Shown here piece by piece: positions 13,801 through 25,800 of a stretch of DNA of 64,000 nt; the stretch's first letter is position 1; the number at the start of each line of letters is the position of its first letter. Source of the stretch: Drosophila pseudoobscura (lineage: Eukaryota > Arthropoda > Insecta > Diptera > Drosophilidae); contig NC_046681.1 in NCBI RefSeq assembly GCF_009870125.1, positions 10,987,001-11,051,000 on the forward strand, read 5' to 3'. Both the position numbers and the translations under genes were made by a program. The notes under the pieces were generated by a model. That model worked only from the letters and a program-made list of their open reading frames with translations, was not told the origin of the DNA and did not search any database.

Positions 13801-16800
13801 AGCTGGTGAGTGGCGAGAGGATCCTTCTGCTGGTCGAAAGGGGTAGCAATAGCACTGTGCATCTTTCATTGACAGTTCCGTGAGCGAAAGTATCCCCTGC
13901 ACTTTGATGCGGACATGGAGCACTCCCTGCAGCGGGCCAACTGCCAGAAGGGTCTGCATCGTCGCGGCAATCGGCGCATGCTGCGGAACAAGATCACGGA
14001 GCGTGGTAAGTACATCTGAGAGAACTGTCTGCTGCCAGTCAGTGCACCACCACACAACACAACCCACCAATCCATTCCAGAGAAGAACAAGAAGCGCGAT
14101 GTACGCGGCTGGTACGAGCCAACCATCTCCCGGGAAGGAGTCACAGATCATCGACACCAGGAGGTGCCCACAGACGTTGAGCGCGGCGATATACCCATTC
14201 TGCATGGCGATTGTGAAGGTAGGCTGCACCACCCATCGGTTTCCACACACAGTTTTTGTCAGCTGACAGCCGGTAGTCCTAAAGCAGTCAACGACTCTTG
14301 GCCCAGACCCAGAGGCGTGCCCTGATCTCTGACAACTCTCCCAAAAGTCTTTGGCTGTGGCTTAGATGCCGCGTTGATGAAATTGTTTGGTGCTTGTCTC
14401 TGGGCGTCCGTTGGCGTTTATGTCACTTGTGGAACATAATTCAATTAAGAAAATGTGGCAGAGCCATCGGTACCGAACCACAGAGAGTGTAGGTTGGGGA
14501 ACTGATTTGAGGGATCGTTTGGTTTTGGTTTGAGTGGGGGCTTGAAATGTCAATGGCATGTGCCCGAGACCTTGGAAAACCCCGCCCAGGCCGGCAATGA
14601 GAATTTAAGAAGGTAAGGTAAGATCTATAATGTACAATACAGGATTGTATTGATTACAGGACTTATTCGTAACAGAAAGCCCTTCAATCAGGACAGCTAT
14701 CCCTAATCTAAAGGCAGAAACATAAGTAGAATCAATATATCCCTCATATATCTACCTCTAAGGCTGTACAACATCATGTAAGACACATGGCAACAACTAA
14801 ACTAGTCCAACATCGTCGTCGCTGCACATCTGGCCTGCACAAATGTCTGACTTTGTCGGTTGCTGCCTGCCTCGTGGCCTGCCTCCTGCCTCAGTGGCTG
14901 CCTGCCTGCCTGCCTCACGGCCTGCCGGAGTGAGTTTTGTCAACATTGAAAACGCCGCCGCCGCCTTAACGCCCAAACGCATCCGTTCCAAGTCACAGAT
15001 CTCTGGGGTCTCCAAGTCTCTCGATCTCGTTTTGGTTACATTTGGCAACCTTCGCTTCTATCTCTCGTCTGTCGTCGTCGTCGTCGTCGTCGTCGTCGGC
15101 GGCACAGCCACGTAATTCATTCATTACGTTTTCTGGCTTTGCGATTTATATGCCGCCCCGTAGCGTACCCATGTCAACGGATAGAGAGGGAGATCGTGGG
15201 TACAGATCGGAGCCAGCTACCAATTTGGTGTTGTTCTGCACTGCACTGCACTGAGCCAGATAAATAATAATTATGCTGGTCCCCAACGAGTGCACAACTT
15301 ATATGCATGGGCTTTGTCATATCTTGGCGTTCATTAGCCGTCGTATCTACGTGGGCGCCCCACTCTCCCTCTCTCCCTCGCTCCCTCGCTCTCTCTGTGG
15401 AGCACTTAGCGGCGACTTATTGGCAAAGACAGTGAAATGTCTCGATGTGGGTACCACTAGGGTCTATAGATAGCTGTCTGCAAGTGTTATAATTAATTGC
15501 TGGCCAGATTTGTAAGGCTTTAGCCAGGTATAGCTTTTGGGCCCTAATGAAGATCATAGACAGGCTTAGGCAAATTGGTAATGGCAGATAAGCGGATTGC
15601 AAGCATTAATCATAGAAATACTTCGCATATTGGTAATTCAATTAGCGAGTGGGCTAGCCTGATCTCTGGCAGTCACATATGTACTAGAAAAGCCATAAAT
15701 CTATTAAAACGTGGCTTAAATACTATATTACTTACCTCTAAGATCTCTGAATCTCTGTGTAAAACCGATTCACGATGTGATCCTCTTATGATGTCTCATC
15801 TCTGCAGTGAGGTCATGAAATCGGTTAATCGGCTTTAACTCGCAGTTTAATTAATGCCACAATACACTACTATATACTACATATATAAACGAGTATATGT
15901 GGGTTACCATTGTATAGTGCCATCAGTGACTCAATCAATCAGGGTCCTGACTCATCATCTCGGTTGTAAAAGGAATCGGGATGCTTGGCTTTTGTTGTCC
16001 CATTGCATTAAGCTGCACTAAAACCCCTCTGAACGCATTAGCAGCGCTGTTCAAAGCGCCGAAGGAGTGCATTGGAGTGCGACAAAGCGGATTAGGTTGC
16101 AATCAGAGAGAGAGAGAGAGAGCAGAGCCTGTACATGCAACATGCGGTACACACGACGTTGTGTGCGTTGTTGCATGGTTTAAAATGAGTGCGATTTTTG
16201 CATTGGTTAGACCTTAATCTTGTCAGACGCTTGAACGCTTCCCACACACATGGATCCCAGAGCAACCCAGAGACCCTCTGTGTGTGCCGAGGGTGAATGT
16301 TGAATTGTTGAATGTTGAATTATTGTTGCTTTATTTAAAGCCTCAACGCAACGGAACTCTACCCTCGACTGTTGTTGTAACTCTCTGCTTTTTGTTTTGT
16401 TTTGTTTTTTGCTCATTGTTCCAACCCAGACGCCCTCGCACGATCACTGAGCGATTTACTGGCTTTGGTTAAGCTGCTCCGTGAAGATGTCGCCCACCAG
16501 CGCCAGGAGATTGCCTACCTGCGTATGCTCTTGGAGAACTGTGCCGGCTGCAAGAATCCCCTGTCCGGGGACAATCAGCTGCGACTGGAGCCCACTTGTC
16601 GCACGGCGAATCCTTGTTATCGCGGTAAGTGGCGCATTTATCGATAGCTCGATAGCTTAAAAGCTTCAATATTTGTCTACGTAAATTCTTTCAGGTGTCG
16701 ACTGTCTGGATTCGGCCGCTGGTCCAAGGTGCGGCCGTTGTCCTGCCGGCTTGATTGGCGATGGCAAGATCTGCAAACCGGGCGTCTCCTGCGCCAACTA

Positions 16801-19800
16801 TCAATGCTATCCGTAAGTCTTTACACAGTCCTTTTCCATCCTATCTCTCTCCCTCTCTCGGCCAAACAAAATCAACGCAGCTTGTGGAGCTCTTAATGGC
16901 GTCAAGGGCGTGGCCATTGCATTCACGTTAATTGTATTTGTCATGCTGGGAGCTCCAAGGGCTTGAAAAGCGCCGCCGCTCCGCCGATCCGGCCAAAAGG
17001 TTCCCTCCTTCGACTCTGACTCTGCAATTATTTGCATTTGGCCTTAATGGCAATTTGATGTTGTTTATGGTTTGATGATCTAGTCAGGCCACAAGCTCAA
17101 ACAACTCCTTGACTAACACCTCAGTCCTCCACATCCCCATTTATATCCCCATTCACATCCCCATCCATATCTACAGGCATATTCTCGTATATCTATATGT
17201 GTGATTGATAAGCAAGTGATGCCCATTGAGAGAGAGGATTCACATTTAGAGGTTTATTTACTTGGTGAATTCTACGAATAAATAAATGCCATAAGCAGGT
17301 TACACAGAACTGAACAGAACAGAGCAGAGAGTAAGTGGAGTGGAGTGTGCTTACACGCAGAGAAAATAGGGCGACTTAAAAATAAAAAAATGGTTTGCTC
17401 GGAGAGTGTAAATTGTCACAATAAAGTATTTTCACTTAAAATTTAACAATAATATGAACATATTTGATTTAAATGTATTTCATATTTAAAATAAATAAAT
17501 TTTTAAATTAAATTATACATTTTAATATTTAAAAAATATTTCGAAATTTAAAATAAATATTTTCATATTAAAATTAAATATATTTCATATTTTCATATAC
17601 AAATTAAATATATTTCATATTTAAATTAAGTATATATTTCGTATTTAAAATAAATATATTTTAATTTTTAAAAGAAATATATTTCATATTTAAAATAAAT
17701 ATATTTCATATTTAAAAATTAAATATGTTTTTTATTTAAATTAAATTTACAAAATTTAAATATTCTATTTATTTTAAAGTGTTATATATTTTATTAAATA
17801 TAGGATTTTTAAATACGTTTATTTTTAAATCGAACTGAATTCTGTTCAATTTCCCTCTCTTTTGATTTAAACCCCAAACATTTAATTTAAAGGTGGATGT
17901 GTTTCTTTTTTCTTTGCCATTTTTCTCCGCGTGTAAAAGTTGTGTGAGTCATTTGAGTGATTCCGAAACCAGTTTCCTCTCGCCTTTTCCATCTGATAAG
18001 CTCCGTAGATCGTAGATATGTCAATCCGAAGGCGAAGAAGACTTCCTAATCCCTTGTCGCTTCGAGACAGTTTAGTCTAATCAACCCGGGGCCGGGGACT
18101 ACTATATTCAAATGATCTTTATGAAGCACTTTTGCTATCTGGCAAAAGATCTCTTTGATATGTTTGCGATACCAAAATGGGAGTAAGTCCTATCTTGACG
18201 GAATATTTGTGGGCCCAGACAGGGAAAACCTTTCACTGCTCATAAGATAGACATCAAGCCACCCACAGCCCCCATATTAAGTTATCATTTTGAACAACCG
18301 GAAGTGTCCCCACAGTTGGAAATCCATAAACTAGTTAAAGATGGTTCTGGCTCTGTTCCAATGCCAAATTTGTGTCAATCTCAATCATCGAATTATGCAA
18401 AAGACCCACAGCCCTGGCGTCGGACCCTAATAAAAACATAAATTCCGGCACTGTACAATATCCATAAATATGTTAAACAAAACTATAACAAGCTATGCGA
18501 TGTAACGGTGATGGAACCTCAAAGAATATTTGGTAGATACTATTGTCGAACAAAATGCAACAAAACCTTTGCAATACACAGACCTGCGACCCCAGATGTG
18601 AGGAGGTCTGGACCACAAATGGCACTTGAAACAGCCGCATAAATTAGTTTAAAAGAACCCGCAGCTATGCCACAAGAACCACAGACCCAGAGCCAACTCT
18701 CAACCCAAACTGAGGACTGACTGACTTCATTGTGTCAAAACACTTAAAGTGATTTCTGTTATTTTTTCCCTTGGACTCGAACTCGAACTCGGACTCGGAC
18801 TCGGGGGCCCTTTGGAAATGCGAGAAGTAAGCGCCTGGGCCACGCGCATAGGAAGCATTCGACCATAAATTTGTGTAAATTATTGAAAAGAGCCCCCACA
18901 GACCCTGGCCAGGGCCCAAAGAACCAGCCAGCGAGTGTTGTAGGTGTCTAGGGATCGGTTCGGATGGTTTGTTTGGGTAAGGTGCGCCTCTGGCCCGGGG
19001 CTGACCGTATTTTAATTTGCATAAAATTGTTTTAAATGTTGTCACGATGCGTCGGTCGCCACCGCCGACTCTCGTTACTGTCATCTTTCATTATCGATGA
19101 AATGTGGCCCAATGCGTGTGGCAGCCCCATTCCCTTCCAATCATTTTAATTTAGAACCCACCAAATGTCATCCGAATCAAATGCGGCGGCGTCAGGCCTG
19201 GGCTAAGAACATGGTCAGCGCTTTGTTTGTTTCCTCCCTTGATTCTAGAGACCATTCCTTATGGAATGGTCTTTTGGAGACCATCGATTCTATTAAAAGA
19301 CCATAAAACTTGTGCTAATGACATGCACACCTGTGGTTGGCTGATCCTTTTGTTGCGCAGGTTATCTACAATGTTGTTGTCTTGTTTTTATAGGGGTCAC
19401 TATAGCCCATGTCACATAAAATATCCACACGGCCTCTCCTTTGTGTAGAAGCGCTCTATATTGATTGGAAAATGGTACTCAGAACTTATTCCAAGAACTG
19501 GGAAGCAGAGATTTAGGGATCCTCTATCTGATCCTCTTTTTTAAATACGTTTATCTCTTCACACATTTCCCTCATCTTCTATTCGCATATTCTCCCAGCA
19601 CTTTCCATTTCCAAGAGTCCGAGAGAGCTGCTCAGGTGCTCCAACGATTGACCACCTGAAAGCCCAATCATAACTTGGCCCCAGGCCGATGACAGTCCGC
19701 AGAGGCGCCTCCGCCCCAAAAAAATCAGTCTTCGCTGCACACACTTCCACTTCTGTGGCTTACAAAATTATGCAGATGATGAAATAATCAGCAGTGCAAT

Positions 19801-22800
19801 CAAGACCCACAGAGAGATTATATTACCTATCTAGGGAGATAGTAGATACGAGAGAGATTCCGATTTGAAGACCGATTGCAGGCTGCAACATGTGTACGGG
19901 GCATGTTGAACACTTTTCGAGACAGAATTCCATTTGATTGTAGGCAACTTTCCCACAGAATCTCTCGAATATCTATGCATATTCCCCTCGCCCCTTAAAG
20001 TTTTTCTCTCTGGCCCAAACAAAACGTTTACGGCCATGGCTCGAACCAGGAAAAAGCAGAAAGAGAGGAAGCAACTGGAGAGGCTGGTTCACAGCTTCGA
20101 AAAAAACATCAAAGTTCGGTGGAACGGTGGAACGCATATCTCAGTGGGAATCAAGTTCGCCTACGCATCGGGGAAAAAGTGGATCCATTGATTCCAAGTC
20201 GTTGTCGTTGTTGTCGTTGCCGTTGCCGTCGTTGTTGGTGGGTTCGGTTCGGTTCGGTTCGGTTCGGTTCGCTTTGTTGTTGTTGTTTGTGTTGTTTTTG
20301 TTGTTGCTGTGGCTCTTGACTCTCTGGGGCCTGTGTCTGTGGCAGCGTTTGACTGCTTGAATTCAAATTAATAGTTGACTGGCAGCGAATCCAGCTCGGG
20401 CCATGTTTATACGTTGTGCATATCATGATATTCAGGGTGTAAATACATTGAGTTTTGTATTTACTTGGAGTTCTGTATACATTGTTGGGAATTTATAAAT
20501 GTTCTCTTGGGTCTGTTAAATATTTATATTTCCAATATTTCAATATTTCCTAGAAATATATTCTTGGCTACCTTCGTTAATTTCTTTTTATTTACAGAAA
20601 TCATAGAAATTCCATAGAATACTCCATAGAATACTCCATAGAATTTCCATATAAATATTTCTCAGCTAAATACTCATTAATGGTAATTCATTTTTATTTT
20701 AATTGTTCCCACATATTTTGGAAACTAATAACTGTCTGGATAAGGCTATAAAGCCCTATTTTATAAGGTTTTTCTTTATATTTTATATCTTATATTTTAT
20801 GTATAATATTATATATAATATATTATATGTGTACATATATTATATTATATATTATTTTCCCGTTTTTTAAATGGTTTTTCCAGTAAACTATTTTATCGTT
20901 ACATTTTCAGAAAATATTCCAAATATCATAAAAACCTAAATTATGTGTAGCCTTTCAATGGAATTTCCTTATTCCTTATTTATTTTGTATTTTTTTTATA
21001 ATGCATATAAATTTTCGAGTCTGTAAGCTAACCTTATTCTTCCTAATTTCCTCAATTTTCGCACCGCATAAACTCGATATCTTGGCACATTGCCGTTGTC
21101 TCTGCGGCTGTCTTGGCCATGCGCAGGCGCAGCCGCAGCAATGAAAACAAAAACAAGCCCAGGCCCAAGCCCGGGCCCGGGCCAAGTCGAGATCAGGCCC
21201 GAGCCATTGGAGGCAGATCCGAAGCCACAGCTGAAGTCGTAGCGTAGTCGGAGTCGGAGCCAGAGTCAGGCAACCTCACAGATAAGTGGCCTGTGGCAAA
21301 ATAAACGCCGCTTTATGGCAGTTAGCTGCAGTTTGTCTAAAGCGTGCGCCACATGGCAGGAGAGAGGAGGCTTCGGAGGAGTGCTTGGAGATTGAGGATG
21401 GTGGCACATGGACGGATCCCCCTGCCTGCATGCCTGCCTGCTCTGTCAAAAGGGAGCCCCAGATTGTACGAGTGGTGGCAGCCAAGTGTGTTTCTCTGGC
21501 TCTTTTGTTGTTAGAAGTAAGTGCTGGGGCATTTGCATGGCATGCGCGCTACCATTAGAAGCAATTTGGGTGGAGGGTTAATGGAAGCTAGGAAGCGAAG
21601 TAGAGTTAGGGTTACGATCGATGATAGACCATTGAAAGAACTTAAAGAAGGACTCTTAGTGGCGAAATGAGTGGCTAAAATCTGTGATTAGCTGTCTGCC
21701 AAAAGCCCTGACAAATCCTGAATGTCTATCATATGTTAATTCCTTCCAGTGTAATCCCCCGACTGTAGCTCGACCAGAGCTCAGGCAGCCTAAAAGCCTT
21801 TGCATGCTTCAGAACCATGTTCACACATTACTCAGGTCCGGGCCCTGCTCCATGCTGGTGGAGCTCCCTTCTAAGGCTCCTTTGGGTGGTGTTTGAACTG
21901 GTCTCGAAAGGGAACCACAAGAAGAGCAGGGGCCAGGGGCCGCAAGGAGGCAAGCCAGCAAATTGGAATTATGAATTATGAATGCGTGGTTAATAAAAAG
22001 AACGGCCAAGAAGCAGGCAGTCAAGACAGAGCCCAGGTCCAGCTTCAGCTCCAGCTCCAGCTCCAGCTCCAAACCTCCGAGTGGGTTCGTCATGCTAACT
22101 ATGGGATAACCATAGGATAGAATGGGGGATAGCTGGACATTGGGCGGGGTCAGTGGCAGAAATGCTAATGCGTTCCTCGTTGCGCTCGACTGGATATTTT
22201 CCCAGCACTCAAACGATGCCGCAGCAGCCACAGCCACACAGACACACAGACAATATGGTCGAATGAACTGAAACAAAGCAGAAAAGCGCAAAGTGCCAGT
22301 GCCAGTGCCAGTGCCAGTACCAGTGCCAGGAGGAGGCGTCTGGGAACGTACACAGCTAGAAAGCGAAAACCCCTACGCAATATCCAACATGGATATGGCC
22401 ATGGCAGTGGACGGACAGCAGCGCGCCTTGACTTAGACCGCTTGCCACTTAAGTACTTAACACTTTTTGCTAATTGCGCGTTGCCGGTTGGAGGCAAGGT
22501 AGGCCTTTGGTCGAGTCGTCCCCCGTTGTGGCAGCCACAGCCGAACCCCCAAAATGCCTACGCACACACCCCGCACACCCCGCGCACCCCGCGCACCCCG
22601 CTCACCCCGTACACCCGACAAGTGTGTTGTTGCCCGCCATGGAATATGCCAAAGTCGAGAGCAGAGCCCGCGGGCTGATGAGTCTCATCAACTGACAGCG
22701 CCAAAGAATAGAAAAAACAAAATTTGAATCTTCTTTTTATTTTTGCTACCTCAGGTTTGTTTTTCGTTGAGCCAACGAAAGAAAATGTTGTTCTAATACT

Positions 22801-25800
22801 CTGCCTGAAAGGGGAGTAGGGAATGGGATATAAGACTTGGTTTAGGGGGCAATAATAATAATTAAAGAATTTAGATGGTTTCTCAGTGCCTTGAATTATT
22901 TATAATATATGCAACGACGTCTCGTTGTTGTTGCTGATGCTTGAGTTCTCAATGAAAAGGAGTAGAGTACGTATGGATAAAGCACACAGATAAAGCACAA
23001 GGATAAAGCTATCTATAGTGGGATGCTATACTAAATATTAATAATATAGTCCGTCTACAGTGATAGTTTCGTTGGGTAAACAACTCCCTTGATTGGGTAA
23101 ATACAAAAATATATAAATTGCACTCACCATTTCGTCAAAAGTTCTTTAGGGAGAGAGAGAGAGCTTGGCTCTCTTCATTCTTCCCGCGCAACAATTAAGA
23201 CGGACGAAGACGGATGCGTGAGAGCGCGAGAATTTCAAGGCTACGACGGACGAACGACGGACTCGGCATACGGGGTATTATTTTCACACACATTGAAAAT
23301 TGATCTCCTTTTTTACTGCACGATTGTTGCCTTTTTCCAAATTTTACAACATAGCAATTGCATTTTAAAAGAGTACTTCCAAGAAGAGCACATATTTGGA
23401 GTGTATATAAATAAGGTGAGGCGTTAGAGAATCCACTCCCACAATATTCGCAAATGTTGGCGAAGTGTGTGTGTACACACTCAACAAGAGAGAATGCCTC
23501 ACCTTTAATTGTGACACTTGGAACGAGAGCGGCGTCAAGACGGCAGCACTCGCTCTTTCCCTCTTGCTCTTCTCCATTTATGCACACACACACACAAAAC
23601 AAAAAGACCGCGCGACCGAAAAAACCAAAACAAATATTTGCCAAGAACAAAAGTTAATCAATCAATTAAATTATTCCTTTGTACTTTCACATATTAATGT
23701 ACATTTTTAGCAGTGATCTGCCATATTTCTTTCCCCTTCCCCCCTCACACGCACATTTTCTTAGATTTATACACTTCAAAGTCAGTGTTATTGATATTTT
23801 TCACTGCACTGCACCAACACATATTGCACGCCAATGTTTTCCGCAGGATTTTCACAATTTTCCCGCTTTTCACGACCCGAAACCGGCAAAAGAACGCGGA
23901 GCGGACTCTAAACGCGTGCAAATGGAAGCTGGAAATGGAAGAATGAAGAGAGGAGAGCGGTGCGGTGTAAATGCGTATGCAGCTTAGTACTCTCTCATCT
24001 CGTTCCATGCTCTCTCCATCTCCCGCTCACTCTATGCTTTGCTTGTGTGTGTATAAAAGCATAATTTTTGTCTCTTTTCGCCCACACAAAGCCATTCATG
24101 GGTTCCCGCAATTACAAATGAATTTATTTCTCAAAGATAATGTTGGGAAGCTTTTAATAATAACTACTTTCTATTTAAGAGTATTCACACTGTGACTATA
24201 CCCTCCTTAGTGGCTCAAGCTTCCCTCCATGATTACTATTTACTCCCGGGCTATTGGCAAGCTGGGAAGCTGGGGCCAGGTCCAAGGGTCGTCTAGAGGT
24301 CTGACGGAGACTTCCGGCAAGCGAAAAAAGCCATTGTGTGCTTAGTCGTAAAATATGGGAAACTATGGCTTCTGGGTCAGTTGGGCACGGTAGTTCTTGC
24401 TGATGGCTGATGCCCAATGGGTGATCTTCCTAGAAAATTGGACTGCTGTGAGTTATGTGCTGGCAAAGCGAGCCTGAAAATTAAGTTTCAACTAAGGAGA
24501 CGAGGATGCAGATGAAGCATTGCCCAATGGGCAGGGAACAGCATGTAACGGGCAACTGTAACCCCCAACAGAACTGAACCGAAACGAACCGCAGAGACCG
24601 ATGCGAACTAATGACCATGTCATGATATGTAAATATTTTGCAAAGCCATAAGCAATCCCACACTCTTGAGCATAAATAAGGGGCACCAGGCCCCGGTCTT
24701 TGGGTGAAATTTACATGCAATGGAGCCTGGATTTACTTTTTTGCCATGGGCCATCATATCATATCATATCTCCCATCCTACACAACCTACACACAGTCGA
24801 AGTCTCTTGCCTCTTGCTCCCTCTCCTTTTTTCCTTTATTTATTTGTGTTTCTCTGGGTTTTAATAAGATTTTCTTGTAATTGTAATTTGTTTTCTTTTG
24901 GGGAACCTGAACCGGCGTCGGCTCTTCCTGTACGGTTCCGAAAACAAACTGGGAAGGAGAGTAAGAGGAAGAGGGTACCGTTTACCCCCTGGCACATGTC
25001 TTGTCGCTTGTCGAACTCTGGGCTTTGTCGGTCCCATCAATGTTCCTCTCTGGTAACATGGAGGGGTAACCTTTTCTCTTTTCACAGATCTTTCTCTCCG
25101 CTGGTCAAGCACGGCCTTTTGTGTAGCCCTGTTTCCACTAAACATCATTAATAAATTTGCCTTTGTATGGTGTTTACCTTGCCGTGTCCCTCCATTAACA
25201 TTAACAGTCTTTTGTTGCTGTTTGTTCCTGACTGTCAGTATTAATAATAATAAACAATATGTGGGTACCCATCCACACACAACACAGCACAACACATCCT
25301 CTGCCCGATCCACCATTAACCAACCGAATCTCTGTCTCTGTCTCTTTTCTGTTTCTGTTTCTTTTCTCTCTTGCAGAGGCGTTCAGTGTCACGATACCGT
25401 GAACGGAGCCCAGTGTGACTCCTGTCCGGTTGGCTACGAAGGTGATGGACGCACATGTTCTCTACGTAATCCTTGCCTGGACACACCATGCCCCTCAGGT
25501 AAGTCCCAGCACCCAGCCCGAGCCCAACCCAATCGAATGGAATGGAAAGGGAAATGGGCTCTTTTCCTCTCTACTGTTTTTTCTCTCCCCACCACACCGC
25601 CCGATCGGTGCTGAAGTGGAGTTTTGTTTGTGGCTAGAACTGTTTGGACATTTTGTTGATTTTATGGCTAATTTGAGTTTGTCGTGCCACTATTCCGGAT
25701 CGTGTTCTTGTGTGGGTTGATATAGGATCGTATAACTGGGAACTAAAAAAGTCTCGGGGTCTAATTTGATTAGAAGTTTTTGGTACTCAAGAAATTGAAT

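Larger units (their letters stand above)
16813..25376 (+). other. Tsp: Tsp intron 7 (8.6 kb)
   Basis: No coding exon is supported. It contains AT-rich repeats (17450-17860), a GGTTC tandem run (20238-20270), an AT palindrome-like block (20795-20860), CAGCTC repeats (22037-22072), GTGCCA repeats (22290-22325), a C-rich imperfect tandem (22568-22615), and one copy of a dispersed repeat (about 23198-24010) shared with the region near 35000. Antisense frames up to 156 codons look like products of these repeats. Confidence 0.55.

Noticed and set aside
20795..20860. AT-rich palindrome-like block as a possible origin or cruciform
   Set aside because: The arms mismatch after about six pairs and such blocks are common in this AT-rich intron.
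21821..22497. Minus-strand frames of 110-156 codons in Tsp intron 7
   Set aside because: They translate microsatellites (poly Leu-Glu, Leu-Ala runs), with no splice or poly(A) support.
23195..23650. A 151-codon minus-strand frame in the dispersed repeat
   Set aside because: The second copy of the repeat does not keep the frame, so it is not a conserved transposon protein.
24720..25316. Overlapping frames of 143 and 151 codons before Tsp exon 8
   Set aside because: Low-complexity Ser/Phe/Pro composition, in intron sequence with poly-pyrimidine tracts; no homology recognised.
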